A stretch of 64,000 nt of DNA from CAZJUP01 sp964549275 (lineage in GTDB: Bacteria; Fidelibacterota; Marinisomatia; Marinisomatales; TCS55): the NCBI GenBank assembly GCA_964549275.1, contig CAZJUP010000006.1, positions 1 through 64,000 of the forward strand, in the 5' to 3' direction. The position numbers were made by a program, and so were the translations under genes. The notes beneath the pieces are model-generated. The model ran no database searches, was not told the origin of the DNA, and saw only the letters and a list, made by a program, of their open reading frames with translations. Each line of letters opens with the position of its first letter. Position 1 is the stretch's first letter. This document shows positions 51,363 through 59,291 of the stretch, in pieces.

Positions 51363-52214
51363 ATGTTTGAAGCGGGTGTACTCAAAGATAAAACGATAAT
51401 TGTAACCGGTGGAGGAACCGGATTAGGGAAAAGTATGGCATCCCGATTTGCAGAATTGGGAGCAAACCTTATCATTACAAGTCGAAAACAGGAAGTTCTT
51501 GAGAATTCTGCTGGTGAATTAAAAACAACAGGTTCAAAAATTTTGCCCGTATCCTGTGATGTTCGTGACCCCGAACAAGTGCAAATGATGATAGATAGAG
51601 CCAAACAAGAATTTGGAGAAATTCACGTCTTAGTGAACAATGCAGCAGGAAATTTCATTTCTCCAACAGAACACTTATCTCCCAAGGGATTTAGTACGGT
51701 TGTCGATATTGTCTTGAACGGTACCTTTAACTGTACATTGGCAGCAGGGAAGGAAATGATGAATACCGGAGGAGGAACAATTTTAAATATTGTGACGACC
51801 TATGCCTGGACAGGGTCGGGATATGTCGTCCCGTCTGCTGCTGCAAAAGCAGGAGTATTGGCCATGACACGTTCTTTGGCTGTGGAGTGGGCGAAATATG
51901 GGATTCGGTCTGTGGCCATTGCACCAGGTCCGTTCCCTACAAAAGGAGCGTGGAGTCGATTGGTACCACCGGGGTTAGGTATTGAGAAAAAAATGAAAGC
52001 CAGGATTCCTCTTAATCGATTTGGAGAACATATTGAACTGGCAAATCTGGCATCTTATCTTATTAGTGATTATGCAGGATATATTAACGGAGAAGTAGTG
52101 ACGATTGATGGAGGGGAATGGTTGAAAGGCGCCGGTGAAATGAATGAATTGGATCGGATACCGAAAATTGCATGGAAAACTATGAAAGCTATGAGGGGAA
52201 AAAAGAAAAAATAA
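51363..52214 (+). CDS. Short-chain dehydrogenase, 2,4-dienoyl-CoA reductase (DECR1)-like
   Basis: 283 residues. Rossmann motif TGGGTGLGKSMA (about 16-27) and LVNNAAGNF. In place of the ordinary YxxxK the protein has YAWTGSGYVVPSAAAK, where Tyr and Lys are 15 residues apart. This is exactly the arrangement of mitochondrial 2,4-dienoyl-CoA reductase (Tyr199/Lys214 in the human enzyme). PGPFPTKGAWSRLVPPG also matches that subfamily. It probably reduces dienoyl-CoA or enoyl-CoA intermediates with NADPH in fatty-acid degradation. It is monocistronic; a basic tail (RGKKKK) ends it. Confidence 0.88.
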   Translation: MFEAGVLKDKTIIVTGGGTGLGKSMASRFAELGANLIITSRKQEVLENSAGELKTTGSKILPVSCDVRDPEQVQMMIDRAKQEFGEIHVLVNNAAGNFISPTEHLSPKGFSTVVDIVLNGTFNCTLAAGKEMMNTGGGTILNIVTTYAWTGSGYVVPSAAAKAGVLAMTRSLAVEWAKYGIRSVAIAPGPFPTKGAWSRLVPPGLGIEKKMKARIPLNRFGEHIELANLASYLISDYAGYINGEVVTIDGGEWLKGAGEMNELDRIPKIAWKTMKAMRGKKKK

Positions 52215-52263
52215 ATTAGGATGAATTCAATCATCCGTTAATAGTTAAATGATATGTACGAAC

Positions 52264-52527
52264 CTAAAAGGTCTTGGCAAACCAGTCTGTTATTTTTGTC
52301 CCGATTAACCGGTAAAGAATAAAAGTATATATGAATGCCGTTCCTAAAAGTCCGAATGGAGTGATTCTCATTTCGTGTGTGTAGGGACTATCCTTATGAA
52401 TTTTTTTATACCAGTTTTTAAAAAAATGGATCGTAACATAAGCCAGTCCGCATCCCACCAGAAAAAAAACAAATAGGATGGTATGATCCAATGCGGTCAG
52501 AGAATTCAGCCATTGACCAAAAGTCAT
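52264..52527 (-). CDS. Small two-helix membrane protein
   Basis: 87 residues with two hydrophobic helices (about 16-35 and 57-74) around a basic, polar loop (FFKNWYKKIHKDSPYTHEMR). No family recognised. It overlaps the ROK kinase gene by 4 nt (ATGA), so it is translated with it. Function unknown. Confidence 0.6.
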   Translation of the reverse strand: MTFGQWLNSLTALDHTILFVFFLVGCGLAYVTIHFFKNWYKKIHKDSPYTHEMRITPFGLLGTAFIYTFILYRLIGTKITDWFAKTF

Positions 52528-53405
52528 ACATGTCCTCCCAGCATGGCAGCGCCGAAAACGCCTGCAGAATCCCCGAGTCTGTTTCTTAGTACAGGTGTAG
52601 TAACTATTTCACTGAATGCCTCCTTGTATACTGCTTGAACACCTTCTGTATATAGGGTATCTATTTTTGAGAGACCGCCACCTAAAACGATGGCATCGGG
52701 GTCCAGAATATCCACAACATTCGCCAGGGACCGGCCGAAGTCTCGAATTAAATTTTCTTTCCATTCAGGATATTGATGATATAACTCTTCACTAAAAATA
52801 TCGGTTACACATTTGAATTTACCTGTTAAAGACTCCCATTCATTTTCTAACGCTGTTCCGCTGATATACGTTTCAACACATCCCCGATTTCCACAATAAC
52901 ACCTTTTTCCTCCAGGATAAAGAATATGATGCCCCCATTCGCCGGCGATATGATTTGCGCCACGGTGGATTTTTTCTCCAACGATTATTCCACCGCCTAC
53001 TCCGGTTCCCATAATCACACCAAAAACTACTTGATAGCCTTTAGCTGCACCAAAGAGTGTTTCTGCAAGTGCAAAACAATTTGCATCATTTTCAAGGAGA
53101 ATATGCATCTGGAGTTTTTCTTCTAAGTCGGTTTTAATAGGCTTCCCAATGAGGCAAACAGTGTTGCTATTTTTCAGCTGGTTTGTTGCCATATCGATTG
53201 CGCCGGGCGTACACACACCAATAGGGGTGTGGATATCAGCTAATTCTATAAATTCCTGAGCAAGGGTTACGATACGCTCCAGAATAGCATCATATCCTTC
53301 TTCTCTTAAAGTGGGGACTCTTTTACGTTGTAGTACGGTATTCTCCTCATCGATGAGGATAGCTTCAATTTTTGTGCCGCCTAAATCAATGCCGAGCCTG
53401 TTCAT
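52524..53405 (-). CDS. ROK-family sugar kinase (glucokinase-like)
   Basis: 293 residues from the chosen start. ATG 53405 overlaps the NUDIX stop by 4 nt and begins right before the phosphate-binding motif LGIDLGGTKIEA; an upstream ATG at 53429 is less likely. ROK signatures: VIMGTGVGGGIIV, HIAGEWGHHIL (catalytic E-H region), and the zinc motif CYCGNRGCVETYISG. The sugar is probably glucose, N-acetylglucosamine or similar, and is not determinable. It is the middle gene of a NUDIX/ROK/membrane-protein run. Confidence 0.92.
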   Translation of the reverse strand: MNRLGIDLGGTKIEAILIDEENTVLQRKRVPTLREEGYDAILERIVTLAQEFIELADIHTPIGVCTPGAIDMATNQLKNSNTVCLIGKPIKTDLEEKLQMHILLENDANCFALAETLFGAAKGYQVVFGVIMGTGVGGGIIVGEKIHRGANHIAGEWGHHILYPGGKRCYCGNRGCVETYISGTALENEWESLTGKFKCVTDIFSEELYHQYPEWKENLIRDFGRSLANVVDILDPDAIVLGGGLSKIDTLYTEGVQAVYKEAFSEIVTTPVLRNRLGDSAGVFGAAMLGGHV

Positions 53406-54073
53406 TGAACCATCTCCTTTATCATCCATCGAAATTCAGATAGAATAGCCGCAGTAGCTCCCCAAACTTTATGTCCATTAAAATGATAAAATGGGACAGC
53501 AGCTGTATAACCTAAAAGATCCCAATCTTCAGTAACCAGTGTTTTATCTTCAATTAATTCTGCAACAGAAACGGAGAAAAGTTTTTGAACTTCTCCATCA
53601 TGAATTTTTGGGATAGGTTTAAATTTTGTCCATCCAATAAAGGGATGAATCAAATATCCGGTAACAGGTGTAAAGTAGGGAGTAAGGTCGCCTATAAAAT
53701 TCACAGTATCTTTCGGGATTCCAATTTCTTCCTCTGTTTCACGAATGGCAGTTTCGAATAATTCTTCATTTGGTTCCCAGGTGCCGCCGGGAAGAGAAAT
53801 TTGCCCCTTGTGGTGCTCCACCGAGTGTGTCCTTTCAGTTAGGTAAAAATGGATAGTTCCATCCAATGGAAATAGAAGTATGAGGACTCCTGCAGGTTTA
53901 GCGTTATCTAGTGAGTAAGAAAATGAAAAATTTATTGGAGGTTCAATTCGGGTGAGCTTTTGTGCCTTTTCGCCGGGTAAAGGCTTCTGAAGCCTTAGTT
54001 TCAATTGTCCGGAAAAATCCTTTATTGACAGTAAATTAATTTCTGATAATTTTTTAGGAGTTGATCCTGTCAT
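53402..54073 (-). CDS. NUDIX hydrolase, CoA-pyrophosphatase-like
   Basis: 223 residues. The NUDIX box GTWEPNEELFETAIRETEEEIGI lies at about 92-114. LLFPLDGTIHFYLTERTHSVEHHKGQISLPGG just before it is the UPF0035-type context seen in CoA pyrophosphatases (CoaSE/NUDT7-like). FIGDLTPYFTPVTGYLIHPFIGW follows. It likely hydrolyses CoA or acyl-CoA to the 4'-phosphopantetheine product plus 3',5'-ADP. The divergent gap to the HAD gene is 126 nt. Confidence 0.88.
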   Translation of the reverse strand: MTGSTPKKLSEINLLSIKDFSGQLKLRLQKPLPGEKAQKLTRIEPPINFSFSYSLDNAKPAGVLILLFPLDGTIHFYLTERTHSVEHHKGQISLPGGTWEPNEELFETAIRETEEEIGIPKDTVNFIGDLTPYFTPVTGYLIHPFIGWTKFKPIPKIHDGEVQKLFSVSVAELIEDKTLVTEDWDLLGYTAAVPFYHFNGHKVWGATAAILSEFRWMIKEMVQ

Positions 54074-54199
54074 TTCATATTTAAGGTAATCTAAATTTTG
54101 TAGTATCTATTTCGGGTAAATATCTTCGATAAATTAAGACAGATACTAAAAAAAGAAAACCAATCTGAATAAGTTAAAAACGCAACCTTAAACTTCACT

Positions 54200-54853
54200 A
54201 TGCCTTACAAACATATTATTTGGGACTGGAACGGGACCTTGCTTAATGATCGGGCATTTTGCATCGAGATTATGAACGGTGTTCTCCAGAGAAGGGGGAT
54301 GGAAACCATGACTGAAAAATGGTTTCTTGAAAATTTCACTTTTCCGGTCAAGGAGTATTATATCAAATTAGGGTTTGATTTTGAAAAAGAGCCATTTTCT
54401 ATTTCCGGCAGTGAATTTATTCAAAACTATATGAGTCGGCATCATGAACCCGATCTTCATTCCCTTTCAATATCAGGGTTGGATTTTTTTCATCAAAAAG
54501 GGTTAACCCAATCCTTATTATCTGCAGCAAGCCAAGTCATGTTGGATGACATTTTACAGTATCATGAAATTCGTCAATATTTCATTAAAATCCTTGGTCA
54601 GGATAACCATTATGCTTATGGTAAAGAAGTGGTGGGAAAGGCTTGGGTAGAGGAATTGCATTACGGTCCTCACGAGGTATTGTTTATCGGGGATACCGTA
54701 CATGACTTTGAAGTTGCAAAAGTGATTGGCGCTGACAGCGTATTGGTTTCTAATGGACATATGAGCCGTGAACGGCTATTGCAAACCGGTGCACCTGTTT
54801 GCAAAGATTTAAATGGGGTAATGAGTTGGTTTGAGGGTCAGGTTAAAACCTGA
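54200..54853 (+). CDS. HAD-superfamily hydrolase
   Basis: 217 residues of the phosphoglycolate-phosphatase-like HAD branch. Motif I is WDWNGTLL, so the nucleophile Asp9 is present but the usual second Asp is Asn11, a known variant of this branch. Motif II is the SAAS segment near 112; motif III has Lys near the AYGKEVVGKA stretch; motif IV is FIGDTVHDFEVAK. Substrate unknown. Its last 11 nt overlap the convergent PorV-like gene. Confidence 0.85.
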   Translation: MPYKHIIWDWNGTLLNDRAFCIEIMNGVLQRRGMETMTEKWFLENFTFPVKEYYIKLGFDFEKEPFSISGSEFIQNYMSRHHEPDLHSLSISGLDFFHQKGLTQSLLSAASQVMLDDILQYHEIRQYFIKILGQDNHYAYGKEVVGKAWVEELHYGPHEVLFIGDTVHDFEVAKVIGADSVLVSNGHMSRERLLQTGAPVCKDLNGVMSWFEGQVKT

Positions 54854-55874
54854 TTCCCAAAGAAATTCGCTGGACGTTTTCTAACCGACCATAATTCGAA
54901 TAAGAATAATCCAACTTTAAGAGTGTAGAAGAACGCCATAATCTGTACTGGATACCGCCTCCAAAAGAGAGCCCTTCTTCTGAATCTGGTTTGAAGAGCG
55001 TAGAGTACCCCCCCCGAAGGAAAAAGGTTTCTGCAATGACCATTTCCACTCCGGTATTGACCCATTCCGCATTATCATTGGGATGGAGTGCATCAACTGC
55101 AAAACTGAGGCGCATGGATTTGGTATTTATGATTTCTCCTGCCAGACCGACCCGGAAAATAAGCGGCAGAGGGAAATAGTCTGTTTCATAAAGACTGTTT
55201 ACAAATTCTACATTCCCTTCATTATTCGGGTCCGGGTCCATACTAAATTTTTGGTCGCGTCCCATGAGCTGCATATCGGAACCATAATTTGATAAACTTG
55301 CCCCAAGTCGAATGTGGCGGAACGGTGTAATAAATAAGGCTCCAAGATCCGCGGCGATACTGCTGGCCTCGGCATGCCATATATTCTGGCGAATAAATTT
55401 AATATTGCCACCCAGAGAAAAATTATTGGTTAATTTTTTTGCATATGTCAGGTTTAAGGATAGGTCGTTTGCATTAAAATATTCACCTGTTCCTTCCGGT
55501 TTTTCAACGGTTCTAACCTGTGCTTCCGGAACTCGTAAGCTGGTCAGTCCGATGCCCAGTACACCGGCGGACTTAAGGTTTACAGCCACTGCAGCAAAAT
55601 TGAAATCAATTCCAACCAACCAATTGCTGTTAACAAACATGGTTTCAATTCCGCCGATTGTTGCCACTCCTGCAGGATTCCAATACATGGAGCTAACATC
55701 TCCATCCATGGCTGAAAATGCATTACCCATGGCCGCTCCGCGAGGATCAACACCAATTTTTAAAAATTGTGCAGCTGTTGTCCCGGATTTCGTTATGGTT
55801 TGTGTATTATCAATTTGTCCCAATGCGATGCTCCAGGCAAACATCATAAAAGAGATATATTTCATGGACTTCAT
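54843..55874 (-). CDS. PorV/PorQ-family outer-membrane protein
   Basis: 343 residues. Signal peptide about 1-19, then the UPF0164/PorV-type N-terminus GTTAAQFLKIGVDPRGAAMGNAFSAMDGDVSSMYWNPAGVA, followed by a FadL-like barrel ending in LGIRF. In Bacteroidota, PorV carries type IX secretion cargo to the surface sortase. Here it is the last gene of an operon with a TonB receptor and a large secreted protein; its ATG overlaps the preceding stop (TAATG). A second ATG at 55865 is an alternative start. Confidence 0.88.
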   Translation of the reverse strand: MKSMKYISFMMFAWSIALGQIDNTQTITKSGTTAAQFLKIGVDPRGAAMGNAFSAMDGDVSSMYWNPAGVATIGGIETMFVNSNWLVGIDFNFAAVAVNLKSAGVLGIGLTSLRVPEAQVRTVEKPEGTGEYFNANDLSLNLTYAKKLTNNFSLGGNIKFIRQNIWHAEASSIAADLGALFITPFRHIRLGASLSNYGSDMQLMGRDQKFSMDPDPNNEGNVEFVNSLYETDYFPLPLIFRVGLAGEIINTKSMRLSFAVDALHPNDNAEWVNTGVEMVIAETFFLRGGYSTLFKPDSEEGLSFGGGIQYRLWRSSTLLKLDYSYSNYGRLENVQRISLGIRF

Positions 55875-58800
55875 TATTTAATGACCGCAAACCTTCCCAT
55901 GGTTTCCCCAAGTTCTCCGGCATCAACATGGTATAGATATATTCCGTAGGCAATGGGAAAATTATCTTGGGTGGTTAAGTCCCAAAATTCTTTTCCATCA
56001 TCAAAAGTAGATGAATGGTGAAGTGTGTTAACCAGTTCTCCAGAAGTGGAGTAAATCCGAATGGTACATTCATTAGGCAAATGATTGAAGTATACCCGGC
56101 GGGGTCCTCTGTCTCGGGGGTTTTGTCGATCCAGAGGTTCAAGCACATTGGTGACAACATAGGGGTTGGGAACAACAGAGATGTTATCCAGTTTGCTCTT
56201 TGCCGTTACAGCATCAATAGAGGATGCCTTTGTGGTGAAGCGAAAAACATCTTCTGAGGTGAATGGCCTGTCTGTAGCCACATAAAAAACATCACCTTCA
56301 TCAGGATGTTTTGTTCCCGCATTACCGGGGTTATCAAAGGTGATTTGCCAGGTCAATTGCAATGCAGGATCGATTTCAAGAAGAACCACATCTTCTCCCA
56401 AATCCCATTTTTTATTTCTTTTTAGATAATCCAAAAGGACAAACCGTTCCATAAAAGGGACTTTACCTGGGGTCACATTCCAGATTTGAAACGGCAGGGT
56501 ATTGCCCAGAGTGTCAACATAGGCTTCGTCGTTGTTAAACCACCGAATTTCATAATCACCCGGGCGCATATTGGATTGCTTCCCGTCAAATGGACCGATA
56601 GTCGCTCTATAATTCCCGGTACTTGTTGCACTCCACACCGTATTTTGTTCATTTAGTCGCAGGGGATGGTCTTTTACAAATATTCTCATTCCACTGAAAA
56701 CAGGGTTAGACTCCTGATTGTTCAGGCGACTGCTTTTCCAAAGAGGGTAATAGGTGTATTCCAGGGTTAGGGTTTCCCCGTCAATTATACGGGAATTGAG
56801 TGTGTCGGGGACAACAATCTGTCCTGCATCTGAAAACAGAAGATAATCCGTACCGGCTGTCATAACCGAGCCGGAAGCATTTTTTAGAATGAATGTATGG
56901 GGGTTAAGTCTGTTTTTTAAAAGTGTGATATACACATTCTTTTTAACAGTTCGGGATTCGACATTCGGGCTTTGGTCTTCAATAGAATATCGAGTTGGAG
57001 AAGCTGTAAAAGACAGTTGAAAATTATTATCATCTCTAATGGCGCGTGGATCCAGAACTTCAATGGAAATTTGCCCTGTACCATATCCATTAAGATGGGT
57101 AAGAAATGTCGAGTCTCCTTCCACATGCCCAGGTAGATATCCCGCAGCTGGTGCCCTGGGTGTTACCATTGCTGTATTGATATCCAAGAACACCTCATTT
57201 CGCTCTGGATTCAAAGTAATGGCTTTGGAACATTCACTGGGTCCGATACTCATGGTTTTATTTCCATGGTCATAGCCCACAATGGCGTAGTAATAAGTTT
57301 GGCCGTTTATAACATTATTCGAATCCACAAAAGAATGAACAAGCCCGGTGTTATTGCCTAAATGGTAAGACACTCCTCGGCCGGTATAGGGGATGTCACT
57401 GGGTCCGGAATAATCATTGATAAGATCCCATTTAGCCCAGCCCCCGGTTTCAGTTTTCAAGGGTTCAAACAAAAATCGCGAGCCATTAATATCTGTTATG
57501 TTTTGTTGGTCCAAAAAGCTTGGGTCTGTGCTCCTGTAAACCACATATCCCTCAAAATCATATTCTTCAGAAATGGGGTCCCACGAACTTTCAGCCACAT
57601 TATCCCAAAAAAGCGTGACCTTTTCATTCCCCGGTACTGCTGTGAGGGTTGGTTTTTCTGGTGGTTTTGCGAACTGATAGTTGGTATCATATATCTGTCT
57701 GGCTGTGACTGCATTCAGGGTTAAATCATCAAAATTATTTCCCACGAGCAAGGCAATAGAAAATCGTCGTGCTTCTCCTGCTTTCAAGGTGAATTTTCCT
57801 GAACCGTACATAAATATATTGTCTCCAGCCACTTCGGAATTCAGGGAATCCAATCGGCCGGGAGTCATATAGTTGGTATAAATATGATGGTCTTTGGAAA
57901 TACGATTATCTCCACCAAAATTAGGCGCTGCAAAGCTGGTGAGGCCAATCATGTCTGATTCGTCCAAGTCTGTCCATTCAAAATTGGGTTCGCCCGGTTG
58001 GCGGATATCAAAAGGGTCTCCTGCTGTAGGAAGCCCGTCACCCTCACCTTTATCACCGGTATTGGGCAGGCCGTCTATTCCAATATCATCTTTTTCAGAA
58101 TCCCAGTCTCCATCGTCATCAATCCCATTCTCCCGGCTTTCATCTACCATGCCATCTCCATCATTGTCTTTACCATCATGGGGGTCTCCGGGGCTTTCAA
58201 GGAATATATATCCAAAGTGTCCCGGGGGACGGCCAGACACATCACTGCGACCGTCTTCGTCCCAGGCATATACCATATTCAATTCTTCATCAAAAAAGGA
58301 AAGATCATCCTGCCAATTGCTGGGCCCGCCAATGTGAGGGTCGCCCCACATCCCGAAAACAACTTTGTTTAAATCTTTGTCACTTTTATTGGTGACTTTA
58401 TAAATCAGGAAAATAATATCCTCTGCGAGAGGATTCGCCCATTGATAATACCGGCATTCAATTTCAATACCTAACCCCATACGGGAAGAATCATCAGTAA
58501 AAGGATAGTATTTGAATTCTTTATTGTTGCGGTCATCCACTACAAAAAAGGACTCCATATCCGCATTGGAGGACCCCTGTCGCAAGGCTCCTGGCCAAAC
58601 ATACCGTTTCAAATTCGGATTATACCATCCTTCGGGCCAGCTATCGGGCTTCCCATCTCCATCCCGGTCCACATCATTAGATGTTGGAATATAGGGGCTG
58701 TTGGGATCGGCATAAGGAACATTCTCATCATTGTAAGCTAAAGGTTCCCAACCCCAAAATGATTTACCATCTGGTGACACTTCTCCTCCCAAAGAGACCA

Positions 58801-59290
58801 AACCATCACTAATGATGTTGGCTACCCATATTGGATTTCCATCTTTGTCTGAAACAGGATTTCCATTTTCATCCGTTTTCCTGAAAGCATCTAAATGACT
58901 TTTTTCTGGAACTTCCACCTCTGACCCGATAAAAGGACCGAACTCATAACCATATCCCAATCCTTCCCATACAATATCAGAAACTCGATTTCCCGGACTG
59001 GATATTGACCCATAATTCCAAATTTCGGTGGTGATTTTGTTTCCGTTTAAAATGGCTTTTTGCCGGCGAAGGACTTGGTTATTTGCACTTGCCTTTGTTT
59101 TAGCCAACATCCTGCTTCTCCACCTATAATAGTCTTCATATTCTATATCACTCCATTCCTTGCGGGGACCTTCTCGGTACCATTCTTTAGAAAATCTCCG
59201 GAGTTGGTCTCCTTCTGCATGGAGTAAGGAAGCAACTAGAAGTAAAACCAGGGGCATTAAAAAGGGTGATTCTTTTAAAACTTTATTCAT
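55874..59290 (-). CDS. Large secreted protein with FnIII and FlgD-like C-terminal module
   Basis: 1138 residues. Signal peptide about 1-26. A thrombospondin-type-3-like acidic calcium-binding stretch at about 372-432 (DGKDNDGDGMVDES and neighbours). A fibronectin-III-like domain at about 543-650 (PTLTAVPGNEKVTLFWDN, EGYVVYRSTD). The C-terminus is CTIRIYSTSGELV, then FPIAYGIYLYHVDA..GRFAVIK, the FlgD-like/type-IX-like sorting module common in FCB secreted proteins. The function is unknown. It lies 1 nt after the receptor gene and overlaps porV-like by 1 nt, so it is likely a surface partner of that receptor. Confidence 0.82.
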   Translation of the reverse strand: MNKVLKESPFLMPLVLLLVASLLHAEGDQLRRFSKEWYREGPRKEWSDIEYEDYYRWRSRMLAKTKASANNQVLRRQKAILNGNKITTEIWNYGSISSPGNRVSDIVWEGLGYGYEFGPFIGSEVEVPEKSHLDAFRKTDENGNPVSDKDGNPIWVANIISDGLVSLGGEVSPDGKSFWGWEPLAYNDENVPYADPNSPYIPTSNDVDRDGDGKPDSWPEGWYNPNLKRYVWPGALRQGSSNADMESFFVVDDRNNKEFKYYPFTDDSSRMGLGIEIECRYYQWANPLAEDIIFLIYKVTNKSDKDLNKVVFGMWGDPHIGGPSNWQDDLSFFDEELNMVYAWDEDGRSDVSGRPPGHFGYIFLESPGDPHDGKDNDGDGMVDESRENGIDDDGDWDSEKDDIGIDGLPNTGDKGEGDGLPTAGDPFDIRQPGEPNFEWTDLDESDMIGLTSFAAPNFGGDNRISKDHHIYTNYMTPGRLDSLNSEVAGDNIFMYGSGKFTLKAGEARRFSIALLVGNNFDDLTLNAVTARQIYDTNYQFAKPPEKPTLTAVPGNEKVTLFWDNVAESSWDPISEEYDFEGYVVYRSTDPSFLDQQNITDINGSRFLFEPLKTETGGWAKWDLINDYSGPSDIPYTGRGVSYHLGNNTGLVHSFVDSNNVINGQTYYYAIVGYDHGNKTMSIGPSECSKAITLNPERNEVFLDINTAMVTPRAPAAGYLPGHVEGDSTFLTHLNGYGTGQISIEVLDPRAIRDDNNFQLSFTASPTRYSIEDQSPNVESRTVKKNVYITLLKNRLNPHTFILKNASGSVMTAGTDYLLFSDAGQIVVPDTLNSRIIDGETLTLEYTYYPLWKSSRLNNQESNPVFSGMRIFVKDHPLRLNEQNTVWSATSTGNYRATIGPFDGKQSNMRPGDYEIRWFNNDEAYVDTLGNTLPFQIWNVTPGKVPFMERFVLLDYLKRNKKWDLGEDVVLLEIDPALQLTWQITFDNPGNAGTKHPDEGDVFYVATDRPFTSEDVFRFTTKASSIDAVTAKSKLDNISVVPNPYVVTNVLEPLDRQNPRDRGPRRVYFNHLPNECTIRIYSTSGELVNTLHHSSTFDDGKEFWDLTTQDNFPIAYGIYLYHVDAGELGETMGRFAVIK

Positions 59291-59291
59291 A

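Noticed and set aside
55312..55881. 189-codon open frame antisense to the PorV-like gene
   Set aside because: Shadow of the PorV-like barrel gene; no ribosome-binding site, no domain, and the opposite strand encodes a recognisable family in an operon.
58080..58200. Short GATGGNGATGG-type repeats that could suggest a repeat array
   Set aside because: They encode a thrombospondin-type-3/EF-like acidic stretch; there are no constant-length repeats with unique spacers, so not a CRISPR array.
57894..58337. Ser/Pro-rich open frame opposite the calcium-binding stretch of the 1138-residue protein
   Set aside because: Mirror image of Asp/Gly-rich codons on the real strand.
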